NCBI GenBank assembly: GCA_002706605.1
Contig: PALT01000018.1
Span: 62,001-126,000 of the forward strand
Direction: 5' to 3'
Source: Rhodovulum sp.
GTDB lineage: Bacteria > Pseudomonadota > Alphaproteobacteria > Rhodobacterales > Rhodobacteraceae
Length of the DNA: 64,000 bases
Shown here: piece after piece, positions 25,741-34,931 of the stretch
Numbering within the stretch: position 1 is the stretch's first letter
Layout of the letters: every line of letters starts with the position of its first letter
Translations under genes and position numbers: made by a program
The notes under the pieces: model-generated
Database searches by the model: none
The model's input: the letters and a program-made list of their open reading frames with translations, nothing else
Told to the model about the DNA's origin: nothing

Positions 25741-27330
25741 GTGAACCATTTCAAAACCGTCTGGGATTCGCTGAATCCGACTCGCCGTATTTTGGTGATT
25801 GGGGCGACGGTCGTGACCTTTGTTTTAATGACTTTGTTGGCCCAAATGGCGACGTCGACGCGGTTTGCGTTGCTGTACTCGGGTCTTGATCCGGCAGCCG
25901 CCGGCGAGGTGATTCAGGCGCTGGATGGCGCCGCGATTCCCTATGAGGTGCGCGGCAGCGCAATTTACGTCGATGCGGCCCAGCGGGATCAGACGCGCAT
26001 GACATTGGCGGGTCAGGGCCTGCCAAGCGGGCAGGACGCGGGGTATGAATTGCTGGACAACCTGTCGGGGTTCGGCACCACATCGCAGATGTTCGATGCC
26101 GCCTATTGGCGCGCCAAAGAGGGTGAAATCGCCCGAACGATCCTTTCAAACCCGTCCTATAAATCCGCGCGCGTACATTTGGCGGTGCCGTTAAACCAAC
26201 CATTTCGCCGTGAGATCAATCCAACCGCATCCGTGACCGTCACGACCAAGGGCGCATCTGTCTCCGCCGGTCAGGCCAAGGCATTGGCCCATCTCGTGTC
26301 GTCGGCCGTGGCGGGCCTGTCGGCGGGTGATGTCTCTGTGATCGACAGTGACGCGGGCCTAATCCCGATGGGGGATGATATGAGCGCGCCGACCCGCGCC
26401 TTGGATCAGGCCGACGCCATGCGCCAACGGGTTGAACGTCTGTTGACCGCCCGAATGGGCCCCGGCCGCGCGGTGGTTGAGGTCAGTGTCGAAACGGTCA
26501 CGGATCGCGAATCGATTGTCGAACGCCTTGTCGATCCGGCCAGTCGCGTCGCAATCTCGACCGAAACCGAAGAGCGCAGTTCGGCCTCGGCGGATCAAGG
26601 CGGCGGGGCGGTCACAGTGGCCAGCAACCTACCCGAGGGCGACGGCGCCACGGACCGTTCGGCAAGCAGTAACGACACCCAAACGCGCGAACGGGTGAAT
26701 TTCGAGATTTCCGAGACACAGCGCGAGGTCCTGCGCGGTCCGGGGGCGATCAAACGCCTGACGGTTGCCGTCTTGTTGGACGGACAGATGGTTGCAGGTG
26801 CGGATGGGGTCGAGCAATGGCAACCGCTGCCTCAGGATCAGATGGATGCGCTGCACGATCTGGTTGCCTCGGCTGTCGGACTTGATACCGCGCGCGGCGA
26901 CGTACTGACCCTAAAGTCCATGCCATTTGAACCGTCTGCGGCCCTTGGGACAGAGGTGTCACAACCCGGGTTCTCACTACTGCCGCACGACACGATGGGC
27001 CTGATCCAACTTGGGGTTCTGGCGCTTGTGACGCTGATTTTGGGTCTGTTTGTCCTGCGCCCGGTCTTGTTGGGCCGTGGTCGCGCGGCCCCGATTGAAC
27101 TCCCGCCACCCGCCCCCGAGACACTGGACATAGCGATCGACGGGTCGATCGTCGGCGACGACCAAGTTCTGGGTCCAATGGCCGCGTTGGGTCGTCCCGC
27201 CGATGACGCGCCCGCAGAACCCGCACCCGATCCCGTAGAGAAACTGCGCCAACTGATCGTCGACCGCCGCGAAGAAAGCGTCGCCCTGTTGCGCCATTGG
27301 ATCGAAGACCCAGAGGAGACCGCACGATGA
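25741..27330 (+). CDS. fliF: Flagellar MS-ring protein FliF
   Basis: MS-ring subunit, 529 residues. I take GTG 25741 as start because AGGAGG lies 6 bases upstream and the protein then begins MNHFKTVWDSLNPTRRILV; the longer open frame from 25702 lacks this. Features: N-terminal membrane segment, then the ring-building motifs FALLYSGLDPAAAGEVIQALDGAAIPYEV, RTILSNPSYKSARVHLAVPL and GPGRAVVEVSVETVTDRE. The second membrane segment is IQLGVLALVTLILGLFVL, and the C-terminal tail (residues about 460-529) normally binds FliG. Overlaps fliH-like by 4 bases. Confidence 0.96.
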   Translation: MNHFKTVWDSLNPTRRILVIGATVVTFVLMTLLAQMATSTRFALLYSGLDPAAAGEVIQALDGAAIPYEVRGSAIYVDAAQRDQTRMTLAGQGLPSGQDAGYELLDNLSGFGTTSQMFDAAYWRAKEGEIARTILSNPSYKSARVHLAVPLNQPFRREINPTASVTVTTKGASVSAGQAKALAHLVSSAVAGLSAGDVSVIDSDAGLIPMGDDMSAPTRALDQADAMRQRVERLLTARMGPGRAVVEVSVETVTDRESIVERLVDPASRVAISTETEERSSASADQGGGAVTVASNLPEGDGATDRSASSNDTQTRERVNFEISETQREVLRGPGAIKRLTVAVLLDGQMVAGADGVEQWQPLPQDQMDALHDLVASAVGLDTARGDVLTLKSMPFEPSAALGTEVSQPGFSLLPHDTMGLIQLGVLALVTLILGLFVLRPVLLGRGRAAPIELPPPAPETLDIAIDGSIVGDDQVLGPMAALGRPADDAPAEPAPDPVEKLRQLIVDRREESVALLRHWIEDPEETAR

Positions 27331-27926
27331 CCCGCCAATTGATACTTGAGGATTTCGGCGCCGACGCCACACCCGTTTCACAGACCCCCCAATCGCTTTT
27401 GCCTGAGGATCAGCGCCTTTCAGCGTTTGAGGACGGGTACAAGGCCGGATGGGACGATGCGAATAAGGCGGATTCAGATGCCAAAACGCGGATCAGTGCC
27501 GATTTGGAAAAGAACCTGCAAGAGCTCTCGTTCACATTTCACGAGGCCCGCGCGCATATCATCGGCAACATCGCGCCGTTGTTGCGTGCAATGGCCGAAA
27601 CGGTTTTACCCACCATCGCACAGGCCAAGTTTGCCGACACGATACTAGAGACCGTTAACCAGTGCCTTGAGACCGCCGGTGACGCGCCTCTGACCCTGAC
27701 CGTGAACCCGCTAGATCGCGTGACGATCGAGACTGTTCTGCCAGAAAATGGTCCATTGCCGGTGACGATCACAGACCAAAATAGCCTCGCCCAAGGGCAG
27801 GTCTTTTTCAAAGTCGGCGCACAGGAAACCGTGGTCGATATGCCGGCCCTTTTGACGGAGATCTCTGCGTCCGTCGACGCCTTCCTAGCCGAAACCACCC
27901 ACCAACCGGAGCGTTTAAATGCCTGA
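27327..27926 (+). CDS. fliH: FliH-like export regulator
   Basis: 199 residues; probable FliH, the regulator of the export ATPase. N-terminal RQLILEDFGAD followed by AFEDGYKAGWDDANKAD, the typical FliH pattern of G/A-repeat helix, then a long helix (ISADLEKNLQELSFTFHEARAHIIGNIAPLLRAMAE) and a globular C-terminal domain (LTLTVNPLDRVTIETVL ... LAQGQVFFKVGAQETVVDMPALLTEI). ATG 27327 overlaps the fliF stop. Family divergence is high, so identification leans on context as well. Its end overlaps the fliN start. Confidence 0.8.
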   Translation: MTRQLILEDFGADATPVSQTPQSLLPEDQRLSAFEDGYKAGWDDANKADSDAKTRISADLEKNLQELSFTFHEARAHIIGNIAPLLRAMAETVLPTIAQAKFADTILETVNQCLETAGDAPLTLTVNPLDRVTIETVLPENGPLPVTITDQNSLAQGQVFFKVGAQETVVDMPALLTEISASVDAFLAETTHQPERLNA

Positions 27927-28182
27927 ACCGTCAAAGTTTCTGAACAACGTCCCCGTCGAAATCACCGTCTCCGTCGGTCGTGCGCGTCCGGCGATCCGAG
28001 AGGTCCTGTCGATGGCGGATGGCACGATCCTGCCACTCGACAAACGGATGGACGATCCGGTGGACCTGTACATTGGCGAAAAGCTGATCGCGCGCGGTGT
28101 ACTTGAGGAAATCGGCGAACCCGGCAGTGGCGCGCTCGGCGTACGCCTGACCGAACTGTTCTCAGAGAGCGAAGCGATTTGA
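27919..28182 (+). CDS. fliN: Flagellar motor switch protein FliN
   Basis: C-ring subunit, 87 residues, shorter than enterobacterial FliN (137) and consisting mainly of the SpoA domain: VPVEITVSVGRARPAIREVLSMADGTILPLDKRMDDPVDLYIGEKLIARGVLEEIGE. It starts within the end of fliH (8-base overlap) and is 1 base from fliP. FliM and FliG, which complete the C ring, are not in the window. Confidence 0.92.
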   Translation: MPEPSKFLNNVPVEITVSVGRARPAIREVLSMADGTILPLDKRMDDPVDLYIGEKLIARGVLEEIGEPGSGALGVRLTELFSESEAI

Positions 28183-28183
28183 T

Positions 28184-28918
28184 ATGCGCGCCCCGACCTT
28201 TAGAATTTTAGTCGTTTTATTTCTTTGTCTGTTTCCGACGGTCGGGTTTGCACAGGACCTAACCATTCCCTTGGGGGATGAGGGGTCACTGGCGGGGCGC
28301 AGCATTCAGTTGATTGTCCTGATCACAGTTCTGTCGATCGTTCCGGGATTGGCGATGATGATCACCTGTTTCCCGTTTATCGTCACGGTCCTTTCGATCC
28401 TGCGACAGGCGATTGGCCTTCAGCAATCCCCGCCCAATATGCTGATCGTTAGTTTGGCCCTGTTCCTGACCTATTTCGTGATGGAGCCGGTATTTATGGA
28501 CGCGTGGACGGGTGGCCTCTCGCCGCTTTTGAACGAACAAATCGACCTGCGTCCCGCCTTGGAACGCATGTTGGAACCGTTTCAGTCGTTCATGTCTGCG
28601 CGCACGGAACCTGAGACCCTGATCCGGTTTCAGGATCTGCGCGCGGAATCGACGGGCGCGCGTCCGGAGGATGATAATTTGTCCGTGCTTGTGCCCTCGT
28701 TCCTTCTTTCGGAAATCTCGCGCGCGTTCGAGATCGGGTTCCTGATCTATCTGCCGTTTCTGATCATTGATCTGGTGGTTGCGGCGGTTCTGATGTCGAT
28801 GGGGATGATGATGGTCCCGCCCGCCGTCGTTTCGATGCCGTTCAAGTTGGCATTCTTTGTGGTGGTTGACGGCTGGGCCCTGATTTCCGAGGCATTGGTC
28901 CGCGGATATGGTGTCTAA
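28184..28918 (+). CDS. fliP: Flagellar export gate protein FliP
   Basis: Export gate subunit, 244 residues. Cleavable signal peptide (IRLVVLFLCLFPTVGFA-like segment, residues about 5-24), then IQLIVLITVLSIVPGLAMMITCFPFIVTVLSILRQAIGLQQSPPNMLIVSLALFLTYFVM and the C-terminal FEIGFLIYLPFLIIDLVVAAVLMSMGMMMVPPAVVSMPFKLAFFVVVDGW, all highly conserved in FliP. Last gene of fliF-fliH-fliN-fliP; its stop overlaps the convergent flgI stop. Confidence 0.97.
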   Translation: MRAPTFRILVVLFLCLFPTVGFAQDLTIPLGDEGSLAGRSIQLIVLITVLSIVPGLAMMITCFPFIVTVLSILRQAIGLQQSPPNMLIVSLALFLTYFVMEPVFMDAWTGGLSPLLNEQIDLRPALERMLEPFQSFMSARTEPETLIRFQDLRAESTGARPEDDNLSVLVPSFLLSEISRAFEIGFLIYLPFLIIDLVVAAVLMSMGMMMVPPAVVSMPFKLAFFVVVDGWALISEALVRGYGV

Positions 28919-30012
28919 CGCACCACAAATTCGGCATGCAGGGCGCCTGCGGCCTTAATGCTTTTCAGAATGTCGATCATATCTCGGGGGCTGACGCCAA
29001 GCGCGTTCAGCCCCGCGATCACTTCGGACAGGGTCGTGCCGGTGGGTACTTCGGCCAATCCGGTTCCGGGCTCCTCGTTCAAGCTGGCCGAGGTGCGCGG
29101 CACAACCACGGTTTCACCGGCGGCAAACGGATTGGGTTGAACGACCAAGGGCTGTTCCGAAATCCGCAGGGTCAGGTTCCCCTGACTGACCGCAACGCGG
29201 GAAATGCGGACGTCTTCGCCCATGACGATGGTGCCCGAGCGTTGATCGACCACGACGCGCGCCTTGCGCTGGGGTTCGACGGGTAGGTTTTCCAGACGGC
29301 CAATCGCGTGCGCCGGTGAATCCATTCGCGTCGCGCGGATGTCGAGCTCAATCGTGCCGGCGTCCAGCATCCGTGCGACGGACCGCCCGAATTCGCGGTT
29401 GATCGCGTCCTCAATCCGGCCTGCGGTGGTGAAATCGGGGGTGCGCAGGGCCAAACGCAGGCTGCTTAGAGATGTAAAATCGAAATCGATCTCACGCTCA
29501 ATCCGTGCGCCAGCGGGGATCAGACCGGCCGTAGGTACGCCCTGTACAACGGATTCACCCGCACCCGTCGCCGATGCGCCGCCAGCGATAACCGATCCTT
29601 GGGCGACCGCGTAAATCTGGCCATCCGCCGCGTTCAGGGGGGTCATGATCAACGTCCCGCCGAGCAAGCTTTTGGCGTCACCAATCGCACTGACCGTGAC
29701 GTCGATCTTGCTACCCGCGCGGGAAAAAGGCGGCAAACTGGCCGTGACAAATACGGCGGCCACGTTTTTCGGGCGGAATTGTTCGCCGGTCACGTTCACC
29801 CCCAGCCGTTCGAGGAGGTTGGCCAACATTTCCTCGGTATATGGCGCGTTGCGGATGCCATCGCCCGTGCCGTTCAGGCCGACGACCAAACCATATCCGA
29901 CAAGGTCATTGCCCCGCACCCCGTCGAATTCGACCAAATCCTTAATCCGGATGGGCGATGCGGTTGCAATGGCGGGCAGCAGGGCAAAAAGAAAGGCAAA
30001 AATGCGAAGCAT
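28915..30012 (-). CDS. flgI: Flagellar P-ring protein FlgI
   Basis: Periplasmic P-ring subunit, 365 residues, with a signal peptide (MLRIFAFLFALLPAIATA). The mature protein starts SPIRIKDLVEFDGVRGNDLVGYGLVVGLNGTGDGIRNAPYTEEMLANLLERLGVNV, which is the FlgI signature. The end is LNALGVSPRDMIDILKSIKAAGALHAEFVVR. It begins one base before the flgL stop and is the last gene of flgE-flgK-flgL-flgI. Confidence 0.97.
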   Translation of the reverse strand: MLRIFAFLFALLPAIATASPIRIKDLVEFDGVRGNDLVGYGLVVGLNGTGDGIRNAPYTEEMLANLLERLGVNVTGEQFRPKNVAAVFVTASLPPFSRAGSKIDVTVSAIGDAKSLLGGTLIMTPLNAADGQIYAVAQGSVIAGGASATGAGESVVQGVPTAGLIPAGARIEREIDFDFTSLSSLRLALRTPDFTTAGRIEDAINREFGRSVARMLDAGTIELDIRATRMDSPAHAIGRLENLPVEPQRKARVVVDQRSGTIVMGEDVRISRVAVSQGNLTLRISEQPLVVQPNPFAAGETVVVPRTSASLNEEPGTGLAEVPTGTTLSEVIAGLNALGVSPRDMIDILKSIKAAGALHAEFVVR

Positions 30013-31022
30013 TACAGGTAATCCGCGAGGTTCAGGCGCGATAGGCGCGCGGTGATCGTATAGAGCGTTTCAAGCTGAGTTTGGGTCGTTTCAAGCAGTG
30101 TGGCTTGTTCATAGGGATCGACCGCAATCAATTCGTTATGCGCGATTTCAAGGGCGTTCAGGTTGGTTTGATGTTGCGCCTGAACCGAGGCGATATTTTC
30201 CTCGTTGATGCCGATGCTCGACTGCAATCCGGTTAGCAAATCCACCGCACCCAACAGGGACGTGCCTGCGGTTTGGGCCAGTTGATCGCGTGCGCCCTCA
30301 ACCCCCGACAACAACGCATCGTCCGACAGGACCGCGCCCAGGACGAGGCCCTTGAGCACCTCTTTGATCGCAGGATCGGCGACCGATGGCGGGCCGGAAA
30401 CGGCGGTGCCTTCGGCGATGAAAAACTTGCTGGCGGGCGTGTCGCTGCCGAGATGGGCAAGGGTATCGAACCCGCCGCCCGGTGTGTCGAACCACGCGTC
30501 AACTGTGTCTAATACGTCCTGTACGGAGGTCGCGCCGGACACTGCCGTCTGGATATCTCCAAACCAATCGGATGCGGGCGCAAGCGCGGGACGATCTACG
30601 GCCGCGCCAGAGAATAGAGACCGCCCGCCGAATTCCACATTCAGGGTCGAAATCACCTGATCCAGACGGTTCAGGGCATCCGCCGCTGCATTGGTTTGCA
30701 GGGTCTGATCGGGCGATACACCGGCCAAAAGCAGGCTCTCTACCGCCTCATTCGCGGTTTGGTTCACCGCATCGAGGGACGTTTGAACGAAGGATAGGGC
30801 CGACGCAGCCTCGGCCGTTGCGACGCCATAGGCGTTGATCTGGGCAATTTCGCGCGTGATCGTGGCCAAGGGGGCGGTTGCGCCGTTCAGATGGCGCGCC
30901 GGATCGGCCGCGACGCCGGTTGTCACCTGTTCCGAGGTCACCTGCAGCCGCTGTTTCAACAACATGTTCTGCGTGCGCATCTGAAATTGCTGGGACAGAT
31001 CGCCCAATCCGATAGACGTCAT
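30012..31022 (-). CDS. flgL: Hook-filament junction protein FlgL
   Basis: 336 residues of flagellin-like fold. N-terminus IGLGDLSQQFQMRTQNMLLKQRLQVTSEQVTTGVAADPARHLNG and C-terminus ALEIAHNELIAVDPYEQATLLETTQTQLETLYTITARLSRLNLADYL are those of FlgL in Rhodobacteraceae. It shares one base with flgI and starts 2 bases after the flgK stop, so the junction proteins are coupled to each other. Confidence 0.93.
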   Translation of the reverse strand: MTSIGLGDLSQQFQMRTQNMLLKQRLQVTSEQVTTGVAADPARHLNGATAPLATITREIAQINAYGVATAEAASALSFVQTSLDAVNQTANEAVESLLLAGVSPDQTLQTNAAADALNRLDQVISTLNVEFGGRSLFSGAAVDRPALAPASDWFGDIQTAVSGATSVQDVLDTVDAWFDTPGGGFDTLAHLGSDTPASKFFIAEGTAVSGPPSVADPAIKEVLKGLVLGAVLSDDALLSGVEGARDQLAQTAGTSLLGAVDLLTGLQSSIGINEENIASVQAQHQTNLNALEIAHNELIAVDPYEQATLLETTQTQLETLYTITARLSRLNLADYL

Positions 31023-31024
31023 GG

Positions 31025-32482
31025 TCAGATCCTCATCAGTGACTCGATCATTTGATCGACGATTTCAACGACCTTTGCGTTCGCGGCGTAGGCCTGTTCG
31101 ATCAGCAGCAAGTTCTGCAATTCTTGGTCGGTGTCGACGCCTTGCGCCAACTCGGCCAGTTGCAACGTGTCATGACGGGACGCGGCGAATGCGGTGGTGT
31201 CCTCGGCGGTGACGCGGTTTTGGGACACATAGGCCCCAAATTCGGACAGCATCCCCGAAAACGAGCGCGAAATGGTGCTGAACCGGCCACTGTCGGCGGT
31301 TTGTGGGTCGTTCAGGGCGCTGGCATAGGCCTGAAACAGGGTCGAATCCCCGCTATCGCCCGGGCTAGTGGCGCCAAGGCCCGAGCGCAGACGCCAGAGG
31401 TCCCCGCCGTTTTCCGGAACGACCAGATCGTTGATGGCGATGCGACTGGCAAGGCCGACCTCTAGCGATGGGTCGAGAGCCGCACCCGCATCCGTGAACA
31501 GGCCAGCGTCACCCGATGCCAAAGTAGGGTCTATTCCGCCTTCAAACCGCGCGATCAGGTTGCGGGCAACGGCATCGAGTTCGGATTGAGCGTCCACGCT
31601 GGTGATGTCGCGGACCTCAAAAAGTGCGGCAAGGGAACCACCCGCGACAGGGGAATGCGGACCGAGAGAGTCGATGGGTTCCCCGTTGAGGCTAAGGCCC
31701 GAGAGCGCGCCAGTTCCCACAGACATCTCCGGAACAATCGTGCCCGTCGCCGCGAACCCAAATTCCGCCGTGTGACCGCCTGACACCAGCGTCGCGCCAG
31801 TGGCGGTGAACAGGGAAATGTCGCCCTGTTCCCCTTGAACGATGCGGATGGGAACGATTTCCGAGACGTCATCGACCAGCGTTTGGCGTTGATCCATGAG
31901 GGCAAGGGCGTCTTGACCGTTGCCCTGGGCCACGCGGATCGAATGGTTCAGGTCGGCGATCTGGACCAACCGCGAATTGAGCAAATCGACCTGCGATGCG
32001 ATGTCCGCATCGGCCTGTGAGCGGCGTGTCTGGATTTCGTCGGAAACGGAGTTCAGGGCGTCAGACAGGGCCGTCGCCGAATCCAGTACGTTTTGCAGGC
32101 GCACGTCGGAATCGGGGCGACTGGCGGCCTCAACCAATGCGGTTTCGAAACTGTTCAATCGGCCCGATAAGCCATAGTCGGACTCCACGTCGCCGATTGC
32201 CAATTCGAGGTTGGTCCAAAAGGTCAGGTTAGTCTGCGACGCGGCCAAGTCCGCACCGGCAAGGCGGCGATCCTCAAGCACTTGGGCATCCACGATCCGT
32301 GAGACCCCGACGATTTCCACGCCCGCGCCGCGCCCCCCGATAGAGGCGGCGGTGGTTTCCATGACGCGCCGCCCGTACCCATCGGTCGAGGCATTGGCGA
32401 CGTTGGACGACACCAGCTCGGCCTTGCGAGAGGCGACGGTCAGGCCCGACAGGGCGTTGGAAAGCGTTGAGGACAGGCTCAT
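31025..32482 (-). CDS. flgK: Hook-filament junction protein FlgK
   Basis: 485 residues. N-terminus SLSSTLSNALSGLTVASRKAELVSSNVANASTDGYGRRVMET has the FlgK motif, and the C-terminus LAQGVDTDQELQNLLLIEQAYAANAKVVEIVDQMIESLMRI is the conserved end. It lies 10 bases after the flgE stop. The length is normal for alphaproteobacterial FlgK. Confidence 0.96.
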   Translation of the reverse strand: MSLSSTLSNALSGLTVASRKAELVSSNVANASTDGYGRRVMETTAASIGGRGAGVEIVGVSRIVDAQVLEDRRLAGADLAASQTNLTFWTNLELAIGDVESDYGLSGRLNSFETALVEAASRPDSDVRLQNVLDSATALSDALNSVSDEIQTRRSQADADIASQVDLLNSRLVQIADLNHSIRVAQGNGQDALALMDQRQTLVDDVSEIVPIRIVQGEQGDISLFTATGATLVSGGHTAEFGFAATGTIVPEMSVGTGALSGLSLNGEPIDSLGPHSPVAGGSLAALFEVRDITSVDAQSELDAVARNLIARFEGGIDPTLASGDAGLFTDAGAALDPSLEVGLASRIAINDLVVPENGGDLWRLRSGLGATSPGDSGDSTLFQAYASALNDPQTADSGRFSTISRSFSGMLSEFGAYVSQNRVTAEDTTAFAASRHDTLQLAELAQGVDTDQELQNLLLIEQAYAANAKVVEIVDQMIESLMRI

Positions 32483-32492
32483 CCGCTAGGTC

Positions 32493-33788
32493 CTAGCGTT
32501 TGATATTCGTGGTTTCTTGAAGCATCTCATCCACGGTCTGAATGATCTTTGCGTTCGAGGAATAGGCGCGCTGTGTCTGGATCAACTGGGTCAGCTCGGC
32601 GGCCACATCGGTCGCGGATTCCTCGCGTGCGTATCCGACGACCTCACCCGTTGGGCCGTCACCGGCGTCCCAAAGGAAGAACGCACCACTATCCGAAGAG
32701 ACCTGATAGACCTGATTCGATAGGGCCTCTAGGCCGTTCGGGTTTGGCACATCGGCCAACGGGATTTGATAAATCGTGCGGGTAAAGCCACTATCGTACA
32801 GGGCATGCACAAACCCGTTCTCGTCAATCTCGACGCCGGTCAGGTTCCCCACAGGCGAGCCGTTTTTGACAATGGCGGTCGGGGCAAATGTATCCGACAG
32901 CTGGGTCAGGCCCGAGGTGTCGCCAATCGCGCCGATGCTCAGTTCAATCGGGCCGCCATCCACGTCGATGGTCAATGCGCCGGTGTCAGGATCATATGCC
33001 CCGCCCGATACCGTCGTGACCGAGGCGAGGGTACCGCCGTTTTCGCGGCTGTCATCGAAGGTCAGCGTATACTCCCCGACCGTCGCCCCGCCCGAGGCCG
33101 AGTCCGTTAGGACCAGCGTCCATTCGTTCGACGTGCCAGATGTGGGAACAGTGGGGGTAAAGGTCGCGGTTAGGGTCTCGGATGTGCCTTGGTTGTCGTA
33201 ATATTCGACGGACAGGGTCAGGGGATCGCCGTCGCTATCGGCGGCGGTCTCTGTCGCGGGCAGGTTTACGCCCAATTCCATGCGCGTTGTGGGATCGCCT
33301 GCGAACTGGTTGACGTTGATCTGGACGGGTTCCAGACCCTCCATCGTGTCACGGGGATAGTTCGGCACCGTGCCGTCCGATTCCACGGGCCAACCCAGCA
33401 GAACAAAGCCGGTGTCCGTCGTCAGAACCCCGTTCTCGTCGGGATAGAACGACGCCGTGGTCATCAAATACATCGGAAAGTCATCGCCGTTGTCCAACGC
33501 GACGCTTTCGGTGACGGGGATCATACCGCGGCCACTAATGGCGATGTCGGTCGAGTTGCCGGTGGTCACCAGCGGTCCGCGTTCGTCAATCAGGCGATGG
33601 GTCGTTGTGCGCACGCCGCCTGCGGAAAACGCGCTGGACCCGTCAATCACAAGCGAATGGAACTCGGCCTCGGACCGTTTGTACCCGTAGGTAGACGAGT
33701 TCGCGAGGTTGTCCGAAATCGTGGCCAGTTTCGTTGCGTTCGCGTTCAAACCCGCGACGCTGGCGTTCAGCGACGATGAAATGGTCAT
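32493..33788 (-). CDS. flgE: Flagellar hook protein FlgE
   Basis: Hook subunit, 431 residues. N-terminus SSLNASVAGLNANATKLATISDNLANSSTYGYKRSEAEFHSL and C-terminus ESATDVAAELTQLIQTQRAYSSNAKIIQTVDEMLQETTNIKR are typical. The centre (about 150-290) is variable, Thr/Gly rich. First gene of flgE-flgK-flgL-flgI. Upstream there is a CtrA-like site at 33845. Confidence 0.96.
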   Translation of the reverse strand: MTISSSLNASVAGLNANATKLATISDNLANSSTYGYKRSEAEFHSLVIDGSSAFSAGGVRTTTHRLIDERGPLVTTGNSTDIAISGRGMIPVTESVALDNGDDFPMYLMTTASFYPDENGVLTTDTGFVLLGWPVESDGTVPNYPRDTMEGLEPVQINVNQFAGDPTTRMELGVNLPATETAADSDGDPLTLSVEYYDNQGTSETLTATFTPTVPTSGTSNEWTLVLTDSASGGATVGEYTLTFDDSRENGGTLASVTTVSGGAYDPDTGALTIDVDGGPIELSIGAIGDTSGLTQLSDTFAPTAIVKNGSPVGNLTGVEIDENGFVHALYDSGFTRTIYQIPLADVPNPNGLEALSNQVYQVSSDSGAFFLWDAGDGPTGEVVGYAREESATDVAAELTQLIQTQRAYSSNAKIIQTVDEMLQETTNIKR

Positions 33789-33844
33789 GGTTAGCGCCTT
33801 TCTGATGCTGCGACCTGATTTGCATCAGGGTTAGGCAAACAGGC

Positions 33845-33859
33845 TTAACAACGCGCTAA
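33845..33859 (+). promoter_or_regulatory. CtrA-like binding site upstream of flgE
   Basis: TTAA-CAACGCG-CTAA fits the CtrA pattern TTAA-N7-TTAA with one mismatch. It lies 57 bases upstream of the flgE start and between flgE and motB. The same one-mismatch form as the fliL/fliF site, read from the other strand as TTAG-N7-TTAA. Sequence match only. Confidence 0.5.
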
Positions 33860-33890
33860 CACATAAAATTTGACCTATTCTGCTCTCCCG

Positions 33891-34730
33891 TCAGAGGTCC
33901 GAGCGCAGCAAAATCACCTCAATCCGGTTGTTGCGGGGCGCGGTTGGATCGCTGGTCACGGGTTCCTTGTCGGCGTGCCCTGTGACGCGGGCAATGCGAC
34001 GCTCCATATTCGGGTCTGTGTTCAGGAACCTACGCACGGAATCGGCGCGGTCGACGGACAGGTTCCACGCCGGATTTTCGCGTAATGGGCCGGAATAGGC
34101 ACTAATGTGGGCCTCAATCGCGATGTCGTTGGTGACGATTTTCGTGACCTCGGCGACCATGTCCAGAACCACGCGACCGCCCGCCGTCAGATCCGCGCCG
34201 GAGCCCGAAAACAGGGTCGCGTCAGGTCGGTCGAACAATTCGATCACCAACCCCTCATCCGTCAGGCGCGTCGCGATATGGCGCATGGCAAGGCGTCTGC
34301 TAAAGCTCTCGCCGGAGAGCGCATTTAGGGTCTGATCCACCTGTTTCAGGGTTTCGGACGGGTCGACAACCCGCGCCACCGAACTGGCGTCGATCTGGCC
34401 GCGGGCCTGATTGGCGTCGCTTGTGTGCTTTTGCGTGGCACCGGTGCCCGATTGCGCCAAAACCTGTTCGGCAAAGATGCTTTCGCCGCCAAAGGCGCCC
34501 TCACCCCCGCCGGAAATCCGGTTCACAGGAATGGTCGGATTAAAGTAATCCGCGATCCCCTTGCGTTGTTTTTCAGTCGTTGCGTTCAACAGCCACATCA
34601 ACATAAAGAAAGCCATCATAGCGGTCACAAAGTCAGCATACGCCACTTTCCACGCACCACCGTGGTGACCGTCACCTGCGACAACTTTCTTACGTTTGAT
34701 GATGACTGGCGCATTTCGCTGTGCGCTCAT
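33891..34730 (-). CDS. motB: Flagellar stator protein MotB
   Basis: Stator subunit that binds peptidoglycan, 279 residues. N-terminus has basic residues (IIKRKKVV) then GGAWKVAYADFVTAMMAFFMLMWLLNA, in which Asp33 is the proton-carrying residue, followed by the plug region (QRKGIADYFNPT). The C-terminal OmpA-like domain is EAHISAYSGPLRENPAWNLSVDRADSVRRFLNTD and VTGHADKEPVTSDPTAPRNNRIEVILLRS. It is separated from motA by 9.8 kb and precedes flgE by 102 bases with the CtrA-like site between. Confidence 0.96.
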   Translation of the reverse strand: MSAQRNAPVIIKRKKVVAGDGHHGGAWKVAYADFVTAMMAFFMLMWLLNATTEKQRKGIADYFNPTIPVNRISGGGEGAFGGESIFAEQVLAQSGTGATQKHTSDANQARGQIDASSVARVVDPSETLKQVDQTLNALSGESFSRRLAMRHIATRLTDEGLVIELFDRPDATLFSGSGADLTAGGRVVLDMVAEVTKIVTNDIAIEAHISAYSGPLRENPAWNLSVDRADSVRRFLNTDPNMERRIARVTGHADKEPVTSDPTAPRNNRIEVILLRSDL

Positions 34731-34931
34731 TTCACCACCTCGTTTTCACCCGAGATCGACCCTAGGGCGCCCGTGTGAATCGGCGGTTAACAATTAAAAT
34801 GCGTGTTATATTGGTTCTGGGCGCACCATCGTGTGTGCGAATTTCAACAGAACCCGTTCGCGCGTCGGTGTTTCCAAGTCGCCCTGACGCGCAACATTAT
34901 GGCCAGACACTCATATAATCGGGGAATTACC

